From contig JBOGIQ010000253.1 of NCBI GenBank assembly GCA_050742535.1, positions 1 through 9,169 of the forward strand: DNA of 9,169 nt, given 5' to 3'. This DNA comes from Gp6-AA40 sp050742535 (GTDB taxonomy: Bacteria; Acidobacteriota; Vicinamibacteria; Vicinamibacterales; UBA2999). The notes under the pieces were generated by a model. The model was given only the letters and a program-made list of their open reading frames with translations, was not told where the DNA came from and did no database searches. How positions within the stretch are numbered: position 1 is the stretch's first letter; every line of letters starts with the position of its first letter. This document shows, in pieces, positions 1 through 5,527 of the stretch. Position numbers and translations under genes: made by a program.

Positions 1-155
1 GCGTGGGCTATGCCGAGCGCATCGTCTTCCTGACGGGCCACGCGAGCACCCACCCGCTCGTCATCGAAGCGGCGCGAATCGGCGACGCCGAGATCCTCTG
101 CAAGCCTGTCGATCTCGATCAAATCCGGTTGATGGTCGAGGGAGTGCGGCAGTGA
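1..155 (+). CDS. Response regulator receiver domain, C-terminal part (5' end outside window)
   Basis: The frame enters from the left edge and stops at TGA 153-155, giving about 50 residues. The visible part fits the second half of a CheY-like receiver domain. A beta-4 strand ends in FLTGHAS, with the conserved Thr/Ser and small residue. An amphipathic alpha-4 follows. Then comes the beta-5 segment ILCKPVDLDQI with the invariant Lys-Pro pair, and a final alpha-5 helix. The protein ends right after alpha-5, so no DNA-binding output domain follows the receiver; any other domain would have to be N-terminal and outside the window. The phospho-acceptor Asp is also outside. Its stop overlaps the GTG start of the next gene (GTGA), which suggests translational coupling and a joint signalling role. 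Confidence 0.82.
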   Translation, partial: VGYAERIVFLTGHASTHPLVIEAARIGDAEILCKPVDLDQIRLMVEGVRQ

Positions 156-982
156 CACGCTCGCTCGATCTGGCGGCGAGGCATGCGTGGCGGGCCGCAT
201 TCGCCGCCGCCGTGCTCAACGCGACGGGGATGGCGGCGGACTTCCTGCTCGCCCGGGGTCTGCCGGCCATGCCGGCGTATCCGTACGTGATGTCCGTGCT
301 GGTCGGGATCGCTCTCATTTTGATCTTGCTGATCCGGCGTCATTCGGCGACGGTCCGGCTTGGCTCCGCGGTATTCATGGTCAATACGGCCGTGCTCCTC
401 GTCGGGCTGTGGATCACCAGCGGCTACTGGGCAGCCAGCGGCAGTGCGTGGACTCCTTTCCAGGCGAACAAGCTCGGCGCGTTGGCGGTTGCGATGCTGG
501 CGCCCCAGTTAGGCGTCGGGCTGGCTTCGATCGCCGGCTTTACCGGAATCGCCCTCGGCAAGTTCTATTTCCTCGATCCGGAGCTTCAGCGCGGATTCCC
601 GGTCGGTGAACCGTGGCTCATTCTGATTTACGCCCTCTTCGCCGGAGTACTCCTTGCCTATCGCGTGCGCGGTCTTGCCATCGAGCGGGAAATGCTGCGC
701 GTGCAGGCCGAGGCGGCGGCCAGCGACCAGCTGGCGCGGACGTTCCTGCGCCTGAGCGACTACGCGAACACGCCCATTCAGACGATCGCCTTCGCGGCCG
801 AGCTGCTCCGCGCAAGGAATCGCGACGACCTCATGCCCGTCCTCGACCGTCTCACACGCGCGGTGGAGAGGCTGAAAGAACTCAGCGAAGAGCTCACGCG
901 TCACCAGAAAGCACATCACTGGAGCCCGGGCGAGGAATCACTCGACAGCTCCTTCCCCAGACAGACACTTGACGTTCACTAA
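152..982 (+). CDS. Membrane sensor with degenerate histidine-kinase dimerisation domain and no ATPase domain
   Basis: The protein has 276 residues and starts at GTG inside the receiver gene's stop codon. Hydrophobic segments lie near residues 13-33, 43-61, 71-91, 108-138 (one or two helices) and 154-170, so about five or six membrane helices are likely. A charged, helical linker (about 172-195) leads into a stretch that aligns with the HisKA hairpin. Residues 201-219 (LSDYANTPIQTI...) match the family pattern LSHELRTPLTAI, with Asp203 where the phospho-acceptor His should be and Thr207-Pro208 kept. A second helix with LTRAVERLKELSEEL follows. The protein then ends about 30 residues later without the N, G1 or G2 boxes of a HATPase. 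It therefore cannot be a self-sufficient kinase. It could be a dimerising scaffold, a partner of another kinase, or a decayed one. The reading of the H-to-D replacement is by eye. Confidence 0.75.
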   Translation: MTRSLDLAARHAWRAAFAAAVLNATGMAADFLLARGLPAMPAYPYVMSVLVGIALILILLIRRHSATVRLGSAVFMVNTAVLLVGLWITSGYWAASGSAWTPFQANKLGALAVAMLAPQLGVGLASIAGFTGIALGKFYFLDPELQRGFPVGEPWLILIYALFAGVLLAYRVRGLAIEREMLRVQAEAAASDQLARTFLRLSDYANTPIQTIAFAAELLRARNRDDLMPVLDRLTRAVERLKELSEELTRHQKAHHWSPGEESLDSSFPRQTLDVH

Positions 983-1350
983 TGCCTGCGTGAGAGCAGA
1001 TCCCTGGCCGCCCGCAGGAACATTCGCGCCTCTCCGTGCAATTCGATTTCGCGCAACAGCGCCTCGAATTTCTCGCGCGGTTCACCGGTCCATCCGTTGA
1101 TGCCGCGTCTCGACAGCACGGTAAAGTGCAGCGAGGCGCCGGCGATGAGCAGAAGGCCGAGGACCGCGTAAGCCACAAGCCGTCCGGTCGTCTCGGCGAG
1201 CCCGAGAAACAGAATCAGCAGGAGTGCAAATTTCGTCAGCCGTCGCCACGCGGGCTTGTGTTGTTCGAAGTGACCGAAGACAAACAGCAGAACGACCCAC
1301 AGCGTCGAAAAGGTGGCAACGTCGAACCAGCGTGTGTCCGTGGTCCACAT
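979..1350 (-). CDS. Small integral membrane protein, unknown function
   Basis: This 123-residue protein runs on the minus strand from ATG 1350 to TAG 979-981. Its stop codon overlaps the stop of the preceding plus-strand gene tail to tail. I do not recognise the family. Three hydrophobic segments are visible near residues 12-26, 40-52 and 57-78. A basic patch (HKPAWRRLTK) lies between the first two. The C-terminal 40 residues are a charged, probably cytoplasmic amphipathic tail (REKFEALLREIELHGEARMF). The clean alternation of hydrophobic helices and charged loops supports real coding. I see no clear Shine-Dalgarno sequence before the start. The 47 bases to the next plus-strand gene must hold the promoters of both divergent genes. 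Confidence 0.6.
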   Translation of the reverse strand: MWTTDTRWFDVATFSTLWVVLLFVFGHFEQHKPAWRRLTKFALLLILFLGLAETTGRLVAYAVLGLLLIAGASLHFTVLSRRGINGWTGEPREKFEALLREIELHGEARMFLRAARDLLSRRH

Positions 1351-1397
1351 ATGGGCCAGAATCTTAAGTCCGGGTTGGACAATTCGAACCTGTTTCC

Positions 1398-1863
1398 ATG
1401 TCGAACCTCCTGTCGCAGCTGACGAAGAGCGAGCAAGCCCGGCTCCTTGAGGAAATGAATTACATGAACCTCGAGGAGATTCACGGCTTCTGCTCGGAGC
1501 GCGGGATTCCGTTCAGGATCGTGGCGGAGCATCCGAACGGCAAGGTCAGGGCGACGAAGGACACCGATCGAAAACCGATCGTCCTGGCCCCGTGTCCGCC
1601 GCTACCTTACGACCGGCGGCGCCGGCCAGCCGACCCGCATCCCGGCGACGATCGTCCGCGAGGACGATCCGCCGGCACGGCTTCAGTTCGCGCGAGCGTG
1701 GACGAAGACCAAGGCCGAGCCGCAGAGAATGCTGACGCCCGAGTATGCCTACCTGACCGATCTCCAGCATCAGCGCGCCGGCGGCGACTGGAAGGCTTTG
1801 CGCAAGGCAAAGGCAAAGTCCGCGCTGAAGACCCTGGCGCGAATCGCACCTGTGCCTGCTTGA
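1398..1863 (+). pseudogene. Conserved protein of about 154 residues, broken by a one-base frameshift
   Basis: The first 62 residues read well in the frame of ATG 1398: a helical start, LEEIHGFCSERGIPFRI, then KATKDTDRKPIVLA-like text. At the CCCC run 1588-1591 the frame becomes Arg-rich nonsense. The sense continues one frame over as RVRRYLTTGGAGQPTRIPA and runs to TGA 1861-1863, ending in YAYLTDLQHQRAGGDWKALR and a Lys/Ala-rich helix. Removing one C gives a single 154-residue frame. The N-terminal part (helix, short gap, IPFR..., KPIVLARVRRYLTTG) loosely recalls a SAP-type helix-extension-helix nucleic-acid-binding fold, but this is a guess. A later start at Met20 (1455), behind TTGAGGAA, is also possible. 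No strong ribosome-binding site is seen before 1398. The frameshift may be genuine or a sequencing error. Confidence 0.65.
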
Positions 1864-1881
1864 CTCCGCCTGCTTGACTCC
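1854..1881 (+). repeat. Perfect 14-bp tandem duplication
   Basis: GCCTGCTTGACTCC occurs twice back to back (1854-1867 and 1868-1881). The first copy contains the stop codon of the broken upstream gene. The second copy places a TTGACT hexamer (1874-1879) in front of the candidate promoter for the downstream pair. Confidence 0.85.
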
Positions 1882-1915
1882 CACAGTGCAATGTTGTACT
1901 AGTTCATTAGAACAA
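1874..1915 (+). promoter_or_regulatory. Candidate promoter overlapping an imperfect palindromic operator
   Basis: TTGACT (1874-1879) is followed after 17 bases by TACTAG (1897-1902), a fair -35 and a weak -10. The -10 lies inside an imperfect palindrome (1894-1915) with arms TTGTACTA and TAGAACAA, in which 8 of 11 base pairs are complementary. A repressor-type dimer site over a promoter is the simplest reading. Small GntR- or BlaI-type regulators use similar TACTA-type half-sites, but the regulator is not in the window. It would drive the ExbD-like gene and the secreted gene behind it. Confidence 0.4.
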
Positions 1916-1958
1916 TCGCCGCCAGGCCGGACGACAGCCCGTCGAAAGGAGTCACGTC

Positions 1959-2408
1959 ATGAGTCGCACATTGAAGGCATCTCTGCTCTCGCTGATGGCT
2001 GTCGTTCCCGGCGCGGTCCTTGCCCAACAGGCGGGCATCCCGTTACAGCGCGGAGTCAGCGTTCAAATGCCCGTGACACGCAATGCTGTCGCGGTGCCGG
2101 CTGCGGACACTCAAGACGCTCTGGTCGTCGCGCTGACCGCCGACGGCACCGTGTACCTTCGCGCCGACCAACTCCCGACGTCTGCTCTGGCAGATCGCGT
2201 GAGGAGCGCTCTATCCACTCGACGCGAGAAGACGCTCTATATCAAGGCCGACGCTCGCGTCCCCTATGCACGCCTCGTTGAGGTCATCGACGCGCTGCAA
2301 ACATCCGGCATCGACGGCTTGACTTTGCTGACCGCGCAACAGGACGCGGCGGATCAGAAGAGCCGGCCCGTTCGGCCGAAGGGCCTGGAGTTCCAAAGGA
2401 AGGGTTGA
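1959..2408 (+). CDS. ExbD/TolR-like periplasmic protein with a signal peptide
   Basis: The 149-residue protein starts at ATG 1959 behind a good Shine-Dalgarno AAAGGAG (1945-1951, 7-base spacer). Residues 28-128 read like the periplasmic part of ExbD/TolR. PLQRGVSVQMPVT resembles the segment that normally follows the membrane anchor. It is followed by DALVVALTADGTVYLRAD and by the family hallmark YIKADARVPYARLVEVIDAL with SGIDGLTLLT. Ordinary ExbD has a short cytoplasmic N-terminus and one membrane helix with an essential Asp that works with ExbB in proton-driven energy transfer to TonB. Here residues 1-22 look like a cleavable Sec signal (SLMAVVPGAVLA, then QQ), and no Asp lies in the hydrophobic part. 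It is therefore probably released to the periplasm and unable to use the proton gradient. No ExbB or TonB gene is nearby. It is probably co-transcribed with the next gene (18 bases apart). Confidence 0.75.
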   Translation: MSRTLKASLLSLMAVVPGAVLAQQAGIPLQRGVSVQMPVTRNAVAVPAADTQDALVVALTADGTVYLRADQLPTSALADRVRSALSTRREKTLYIKADARVPYARLVEVIDALQTSGIDGLTLLTAQQDAADQKSRPVRPKGLEFQRKG

Positions 2409-2426
2409 CGCAAACGTGAGGCCCCT

Positions 2427-3299
2427 ATGCGACGAATCGCCCTCCTGATCGTCGGTCTGGCGCTCCCGGCATCCTTCTTCACGTACGCACAATCACTGTC
2501 TTTCGAGGTCGTATCGGTGAAGCCCACGCCGCCAGGAACACAGAATGGCGGCGTCCAGATCTCGCCAAGCGGCCGCGTGACGTGGACGAACGTCACGCTC
2601 CAGGCGATGGTCAACGCTGCCTATCAGCGGTCCAGATGGGAGTCGGGTGAGATTGTCGGAGGCCCCGACTGGTTCGACGAGGCGCGCTTCGACATTGTCG
2701 CCGTCGCAGCGGGAGGATTGCCGCGTCCGGACGCCGATGGGTTCCCGTCGCAGCTCCTGGCCATGATCCGCGCTGTGCTCGAGGATCGCTTCAAGCTCGT
2801 CGTGCACTGGGAAACGCGCGAGCGGCCGATCTACAACCTCGTACTGGATCGCGCCGACGGTCGCCTGGGGCCGAAACTGGTTCCCGTGAGTGTGGATTGC
2901 GCGAAAGCGGGCGCCGCGATCGTGGCTGGCACTCCACCAGTTCCACGACCGGAACGAGGGCAGGAGTGCAATTTCAGTCTCACCTCCAGCGCCGAGCCCG
3001 GCTCGTTGCAAGGCAATGCCGTGACGATGGCCGTGCTGGCGGGCTTTCTCGGCGTCGAGGGAGCCGGAAGAGAGGTTGTCGACCGCACTGGTCTCTCCGG
3101 CACGTTCGACATCGACCTGCTGTACTTCCCGGAACTTCCCGGTGTCTCAGCAGAGAAGCTGGCCCTCGATCCAAAACTTGCGGGGCGTGCCGGACTGGTC
3201 ACCTCGCTACGGGAACAGCTGGGCCTGAAACTCGAACCGGCGAGAGGTTCTGTTGAAGTGCTCGTCATCGATCGTGCGGAACGACCTTCGGAAAACTGA
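2427..3299 (+). CDS. TIGR03435-family secreted protein, copy 1
   Basis: The protein has 290 residues and starts at ATG 2427, preceded by GAGG (2418-2421). Residues 1-21 form a signal peptide ending TYA before QS. The mature part begins with the family pattern FEVVSVKP (26-33), followed by GRVTWTNVTLQAMVNAAY, GGPDWFDEARFDIVA and an LLAMIRAVLEDRFKL helix with VHWETRERPIYNLV. Near residue 217 comes VVDRTGLSGTFDIDL, and it ends LREQLGLKLEPARGSVEVLVID. These blocks in this order are typical of the family, which is expanded in soil Acidobacteriota. Its biochemical function is not established. Two Cys residues (about 157 and 180) could form a disulfide in the periplasm or outside. It is the second gene of the pair with the ExbD-like protein and faces a paralogue tail to tail, which suggests an old local duplication. 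Confidence 0.88.
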   Translation: MRRIALLIVGLALPASFFTYAQSLSFEVVSVKPTPPGTQNGGVQISPSGRVTWTNVTLQAMVNAAYQRSRWESGEIVGGPDWFDEARFDIVAVAAGGLPRPDADGFPSQLLAMIRAVLEDRFKLVVHWETRERPIYNLVLDRADGRLGPKLVPVSVDCAKAGAAIVAGTPPVPRPERGQECNFSLTSSAEPGSLQGNAVTMAVLAGFLGVEGAGREVVDRTGLSGTFDIDLLYFPELPGVSAEKLALDPKLAGRAGLVTSLREQLGLKLEPARGSVEVLVIDRAERPSEN

Positions 3300-3305
3300 G
3301 ATCGA

Positions 3306-4148
3306 TCAGTCTGGAGTCGGCATCTGGACGCGCTCGACAAGAAGCACCGTAACCGGCGCCTTCTGCTGCTGAAGCCGCAGACCGAGCTGTTCCTGCAATG
3401 CAGTAGACAGAGACGATCCTGGAGCATCAGGTGACGCTGGACCCAGGCCGCCCAGCTCGGGATTGAACTCCAGATCCAGATCGTATTGCCCCGTTAATCC
3501 TGTTCGATCGACGATCGGCTCGCGCACCGCACCTTGAATCATTGCGATCAGGTGCGCGACCACCGCGCCGCCCCCGCTGACGCGGATGAGACCATTCGGT
3601 TGCTCGTCCGAGAGGGCAATGCAGAGTGGCCGACCGCCGGGGCCTGTCGGGGACTCGCCCTTCGCACGCGCTGCCGCGACCACCTGGCAGTCCACCGAGG
3701 ACGGCCGAAGCGCGCGGCCCAGCCGCCCATCGCTGCGGACGAGAGTCAACGCCTGGACCTCGATTTCACGCCGCTCCGTGCGCACTCTCAGCGCAAAACG
3801 GTCGGCTAACAGTCGCGTCATCATCTCGATCATCTGCGCGCGCGACGGCTCTCCCTGGCCCCGCGCGTCGATGTCGAATCGCGTCCGCTGAACCCAGTCC
3901 GGCGCCACGATCTGACCCCGCAGTCGGTATTCGGGATAAACGGTCCGCAGGATATCGATCAGTGGAGCGTTCTGCGAGATCCATCGCCCGCCGGGCTGCG
4001 CCGACCCTGCGATGACCCTTGCGCCTCCGGGTGGCAACGGCGGGCTGACCTTCACGGACGCAACCTCGAACCGCGGGGGCTCCTGGGACTGCGCTACCGC
4101 GACTGCGACAGCCACGAGGGAGGCGAGCGCGCACAGCATGGATCTCAT
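3306..4148 (-). CDS. TIGR03435-family secreted protein, copy 2
   Basis: I place the start at ATG 4148 (280 residues) although the frame stays open to 4289, because a signal peptide begins there (MRSMLCALASLVAVAVAVA, cleavage before QS) and GGTGA sits just upstream. ATG 4139 is an alternative. The mature part shows the family blocks: FEVASVKVSPP, GGRWISQNAPLIDILRTVY, APDWVQRTRFDIDA, MIEMMTRLLADRFALRV, VDRTGLTGQYDLDLEFNPE (from about 213) and LQEQLGLRLQQQKAPVTVLLVE. By eye it shares the block order of copy 1 but is clearly diverged, so the duplication is not recent. Only six bases separate the two stop codons. A short inverted repeat (ACTGA/TCAGT) between the genes is too weak to call a terminator. 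The function of the family is unknown. Confidence 0.88.
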   Translation of the reverse strand: MRSMLCALASLVAVAVAVAQSQEPPRFEVASVKVSPPLPPGGARVIAGSAQPGGRWISQNAPLIDILRTVYPEYRLRGQIVAPDWVQRTRFDIDARGQGEPSRAQMIEMMTRLLADRFALRVRTERREIEVQALTLVRSDGRLGRALRPSSVDCQVVAAARAKGESPTGPGGRPLCIALSDEQPNGLIRVSGGGAVVAHLIAMIQGAVREPIVDRTGLTGQYDLDLEFNPELGGLGPASPDAPGSSLSTALQEQLGLRLQQQKAPVTVLLVERVQMPTPD

Positions 4149-4170
4149 CGCGTCACCGCACGGGTGTAAT

Positions 4171-4260
4171 GGCCCTTCGACTCGCTTCGCTCGCTCAGGG
4201 CACCACTCGTGGTGCGAGATTCGGCTTGCCACGAGCGAGCCCGCGGAGCGGGCGAGTCGA
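4171..4260. repeat. Cluster of short hairpins between secreted gene and tRNA fragment
   Basis: Three inverted repeats follow each other: GCCCT/AGGGC around a CTCGCTTCGCTCG core (4172-4201), CACCA/TGGTG with a 4-base loop (4201-4214), and GCCCGC/GCGGGC with a GGA loop (4239-4253). There is no T-run, so this is not a canonical intrinsic terminator. It resembles the palindromic intergenic repeats often found near tRNA genes in GC-rich genomes. It lies between the start of the minus-strand secreted gene and the 3' end of the tRNA fragment. Confidence 0.5.
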
Positions 4261-4264
4261 GTAG

Positions 4265-4335
4265 TGCCGGGGGTGGGAATCGAACCCACACGACTCTTGC
4301 GAGTCCCAGGATTTCAAGTGTCTTGCGTCTATCCA
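4265..4335 (-). pseudogene. 3' fragment of a class II tRNA (tRNA-Leu-like), possible attachment-site remnant
   Basis: Read on the minus strand, the right half of a long-variable-arm tRNA is intact. There is a perfect T arm (GTGGG, loop TTCGATT, CCCAC; 4273-4289), a variable arm GACTC-GCAA-GAGTC (4292-4305), the 3' acceptor strand CCCCGGC (4266-4272) and discriminator A (4265). The D-loop-like text TAGACGC and discriminator A point to leucine. The anticodon loop reads CTTGAAA, which would be UGA (Ser), perhaps by mutation from a Leu UAA loop. The 5' acceptor strand GCCGGGG and the 5' D stem are absent upstream. The anticodon stem (4307-4311 with 4319-4323) has three mismatches, so the molecule could not fold or function. 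A 3' fragment of this kind is what integration into a tRNA gene leaves at the far end of an element. By polarity the element would lie at higher coordinates. Confidence 0.7.
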
Positions 4336-4467
4336 AAAAGTGCCGTGTTTATTGGATAATCTTGATGTCATGTGTGTCAGTGTGAGGTAAATGTGTAAGT
4401 TGAACATTTGGGCCATATTCGCAGTGTTTCACGACATTAGGTCCGCTGAAACCCCAGGACATCGGCC
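4336..4467. other. AT-richer intergenic stretch with no gene
   Basis: Base composition drops in G+C directly after the tRNA fragment. I see no start-anchored frame with protein-like content, no tRNA and no clear terminator. It lies downstream of the cyclase remnant and would be the first sequence inside the putative island. Confidence 0.5.
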
Positions 4468-5128
4468 CTAATTCCAGACTTTGACGTGCTTCGGCCCGGA
4501 TCGCGCCACGCAGAGCCCGTTCTTCACGACGAACGCCTCGACCCAGTGAGTACCGGCGTATGCAGTGGTCTCCCAGTGCACTCTCCCCTTCTGATCCTCT
4601 GAGAAACCGCCGCGAAGCTGACGCCTCGCGGCAGCCTCTTCGCCTGTATTCACGACCTGCCAGTACACATCGTACGGCGCCGCGACATTGGTCTCCGCGG
4701 TGAACTTCAGGGCGACACCCTTGGGGACGCCCTTGGGCCGCAGGTCCCCACCAAAGCTTGCGGCCCTTCCTCATTGCCGGGAAGACGGCAGCCGTCACGC
4801 TGCATCTGCCGCTGCGGCCAGCCATCCCAAGGAGATCGGTCTCGACGATCTTCAGCCAGGCAATGAAGGCGTCCTTCTTTTTCGGCGCCTCGTTCCACTT
4901 GTCGGCGAAGTTTTCGCCGGGGTGAACGGGGTTCGCCACCCACCAAGTGCCGTTGCGGTTCTCGATGAAGCGCGGCATGTCCCTGACGATCTGGAGAAGC
5001 GCTTCATACGTTTGCCGCTGCTGCCGGTACGAACGCGCCGCGAGCGTGGTGATGATGATCGAGGCAGGCCGGTAGGTCACACGGTTCCGGAATTCTGGTG
5101 GAAACCGGGTGCGTGGCAACGCACTCAT
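4468..5128 (-). pseudogene. CBASS CD-NTase remnant (C-terminal nucleotidyltransferase part plus AGS-C sensor domain)
   Basis: From 5128 downwards the frame reads RPASIIITTLAARSY (residues 20-34), NPVHPGENFADKWNEAPKK (66-84) and FIAWLKIVETDLLGMAGRSG. This is the helical C-terminal part of a cGAS/DncV-like nucleotidyltransferase. At the CCC run 4764-4766 the sense moves one frame to AASFGGDLRPKGVPKG and YDVYWQVVNTGEEA, then QLRGGFSED, HWVEAFVVKNGLCVARSGP. This matches the adenylyl/guanylyl-SMODS C-terminal sensor domain (AGS-C). It ends at TAG 4468-4470. Removing one base joins both parts into 219 residues. The N-terminal catalytic half with the GS and D-x-D metal-binding motifs is missing, and a stop at 5159-5161 followed by palindromic sequence lies in its place. 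It therefore cannot make a cyclic oligonucleotide. Intact relatives sense phage infection and activate a neighbouring effector; no effector gene is seen here. Confidence 0.72.
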
Positions 5129-5150
5129 GAATGCAGAAGAGAAAAGGGGT

Positions 5151-5345
5151 GGCGGGCGTCAAGGGCGAGGGCCGGTGGTCCCACCTTGACAGGTGTACGG
5201 GCCGGCCCGGACGAGCCGGTCTTGCCGCCGGGAGCGAACGCTTGCCCGACAAAGAGGGAGACCACGGCCCGAGGCCGTGAGGCCAGGCCCTTGACGTCCG
5301 CGTGGGGAAAGCCCCTGCGCAGTTCTGTTCTGCTGGGCTTTCTGC
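5151..5345. repeat. Palindrome-dense block of unknown origin
   Basis: Within 195 bases there are several exact inverted repeats: GTCAAGG/CCTTGAC (5158-5164, 5184-5190), CGTCAAGGGC/GCCCTTGACG (5157-5166, 5287-5296), the 12-bp palindrome CGGGCCGGCCCG (5198-5209), CACGGCC-CGA-GGCCGTG (5263-5279) and GAAAGCCC/GGGCTTTC (5307-5314, 5335-5342). Frames through it on both strands give Pro/Arg/Gly-rich text without recognisable protein features. It abuts the point where the cyclase gene is truncated, so it may be a residual end of an insertion sequence or another mobile unit. I cannot name a family. A structured RNA is an alternative. Confidence 0.4.
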
Positions 5346-5360
5346 CTTCTTGAACCGAGC

Positions 5361-5383
5361 TGTACCATTGCAAGTATGTATTT
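5361..5383 (-). repeat. Inverted, partial copy of the 24-bp unit
   Basis: TGTACCATT (5361-5369) is the exact reverse complement of AATGGTACA (5439-5447) in the tandem array downstream. Beyond these nine bases the match is loose. It may be an outlying operator half-site. Confidence 0.35.
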
Positions 5384-5407
5384 TTATTTCAAGCAGTTAG
5401 CAGGAAT

Positions 5408-5527
5408 GCCCATTTTGCACTCGACACAATAACCTACAAATGGTACAACTTAATAACCTATGTTACGCGCAGCACTAAAACCTATAAACGACACGACACA
5501 AAACCCTACAAACGACCATGGGTACGC
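5408..5527 (+). repeat. Five degenerate tandem 24-bp units in front of the Fic gene
   Basis: ACCTA or a one-base variant recurs at 5432, 5456, 5480 and 5504, exactly 24 bases apart. A weaker first unit at 5408 shares CGACACAA in register with the unit at 5480. The best-conserved core is ACCTAYAAAYG followed by RYAC. The last unit covers the ATG at 5518, and TATAAA inside the fourth unit (5483-5488) could be a -10 element. In-phase units over a promoter suggest an operator array for an autoregulator, probably the winged-helix N-terminal part of the Fic protein itself. The region is much more AT-rich than its surroundings. Confidence 0.65.

Noticed and set aside
3297..3310. Bidirectional terminator between the two convergent genes
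   Set aside because: The inverted repeat has only five base pairs and no T-run on either strand.
4149..4289. Longer start for the second TIGR03435 gene
   Set aside because: The extra 47 residues come from the hairpin cluster and tRNA fragment, have no signal-peptide character, and would bury the clear signal peptide that starts at 4148.
4265..4335. Complete functional tRNA, tmRNA end, or tRNA-Leu interrupted by a group I intron
   Set aside because: The 5' acceptor strand is absent upstream and the anticodon stem has three mismatches. The variable-arm hairpin does not fit tmRNA. The fragment runs through the anticodon loop, where the intron would sit.
4688..5353. Long plus-strand open frame of 221 codons
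   Set aside because: It is antisense to the cyclase remnant, whose minus-strand translation shows family motifs. The plus-strand translation is low-complexity, rich in Arg, Pro and Gly, with no recognisable feature.
5408..5527. The 24-bp units as a CRISPR array
   Set aside because: The units are contiguous and degenerate, with no constant repeat separated by unique spacers, and no cas gene is visible.
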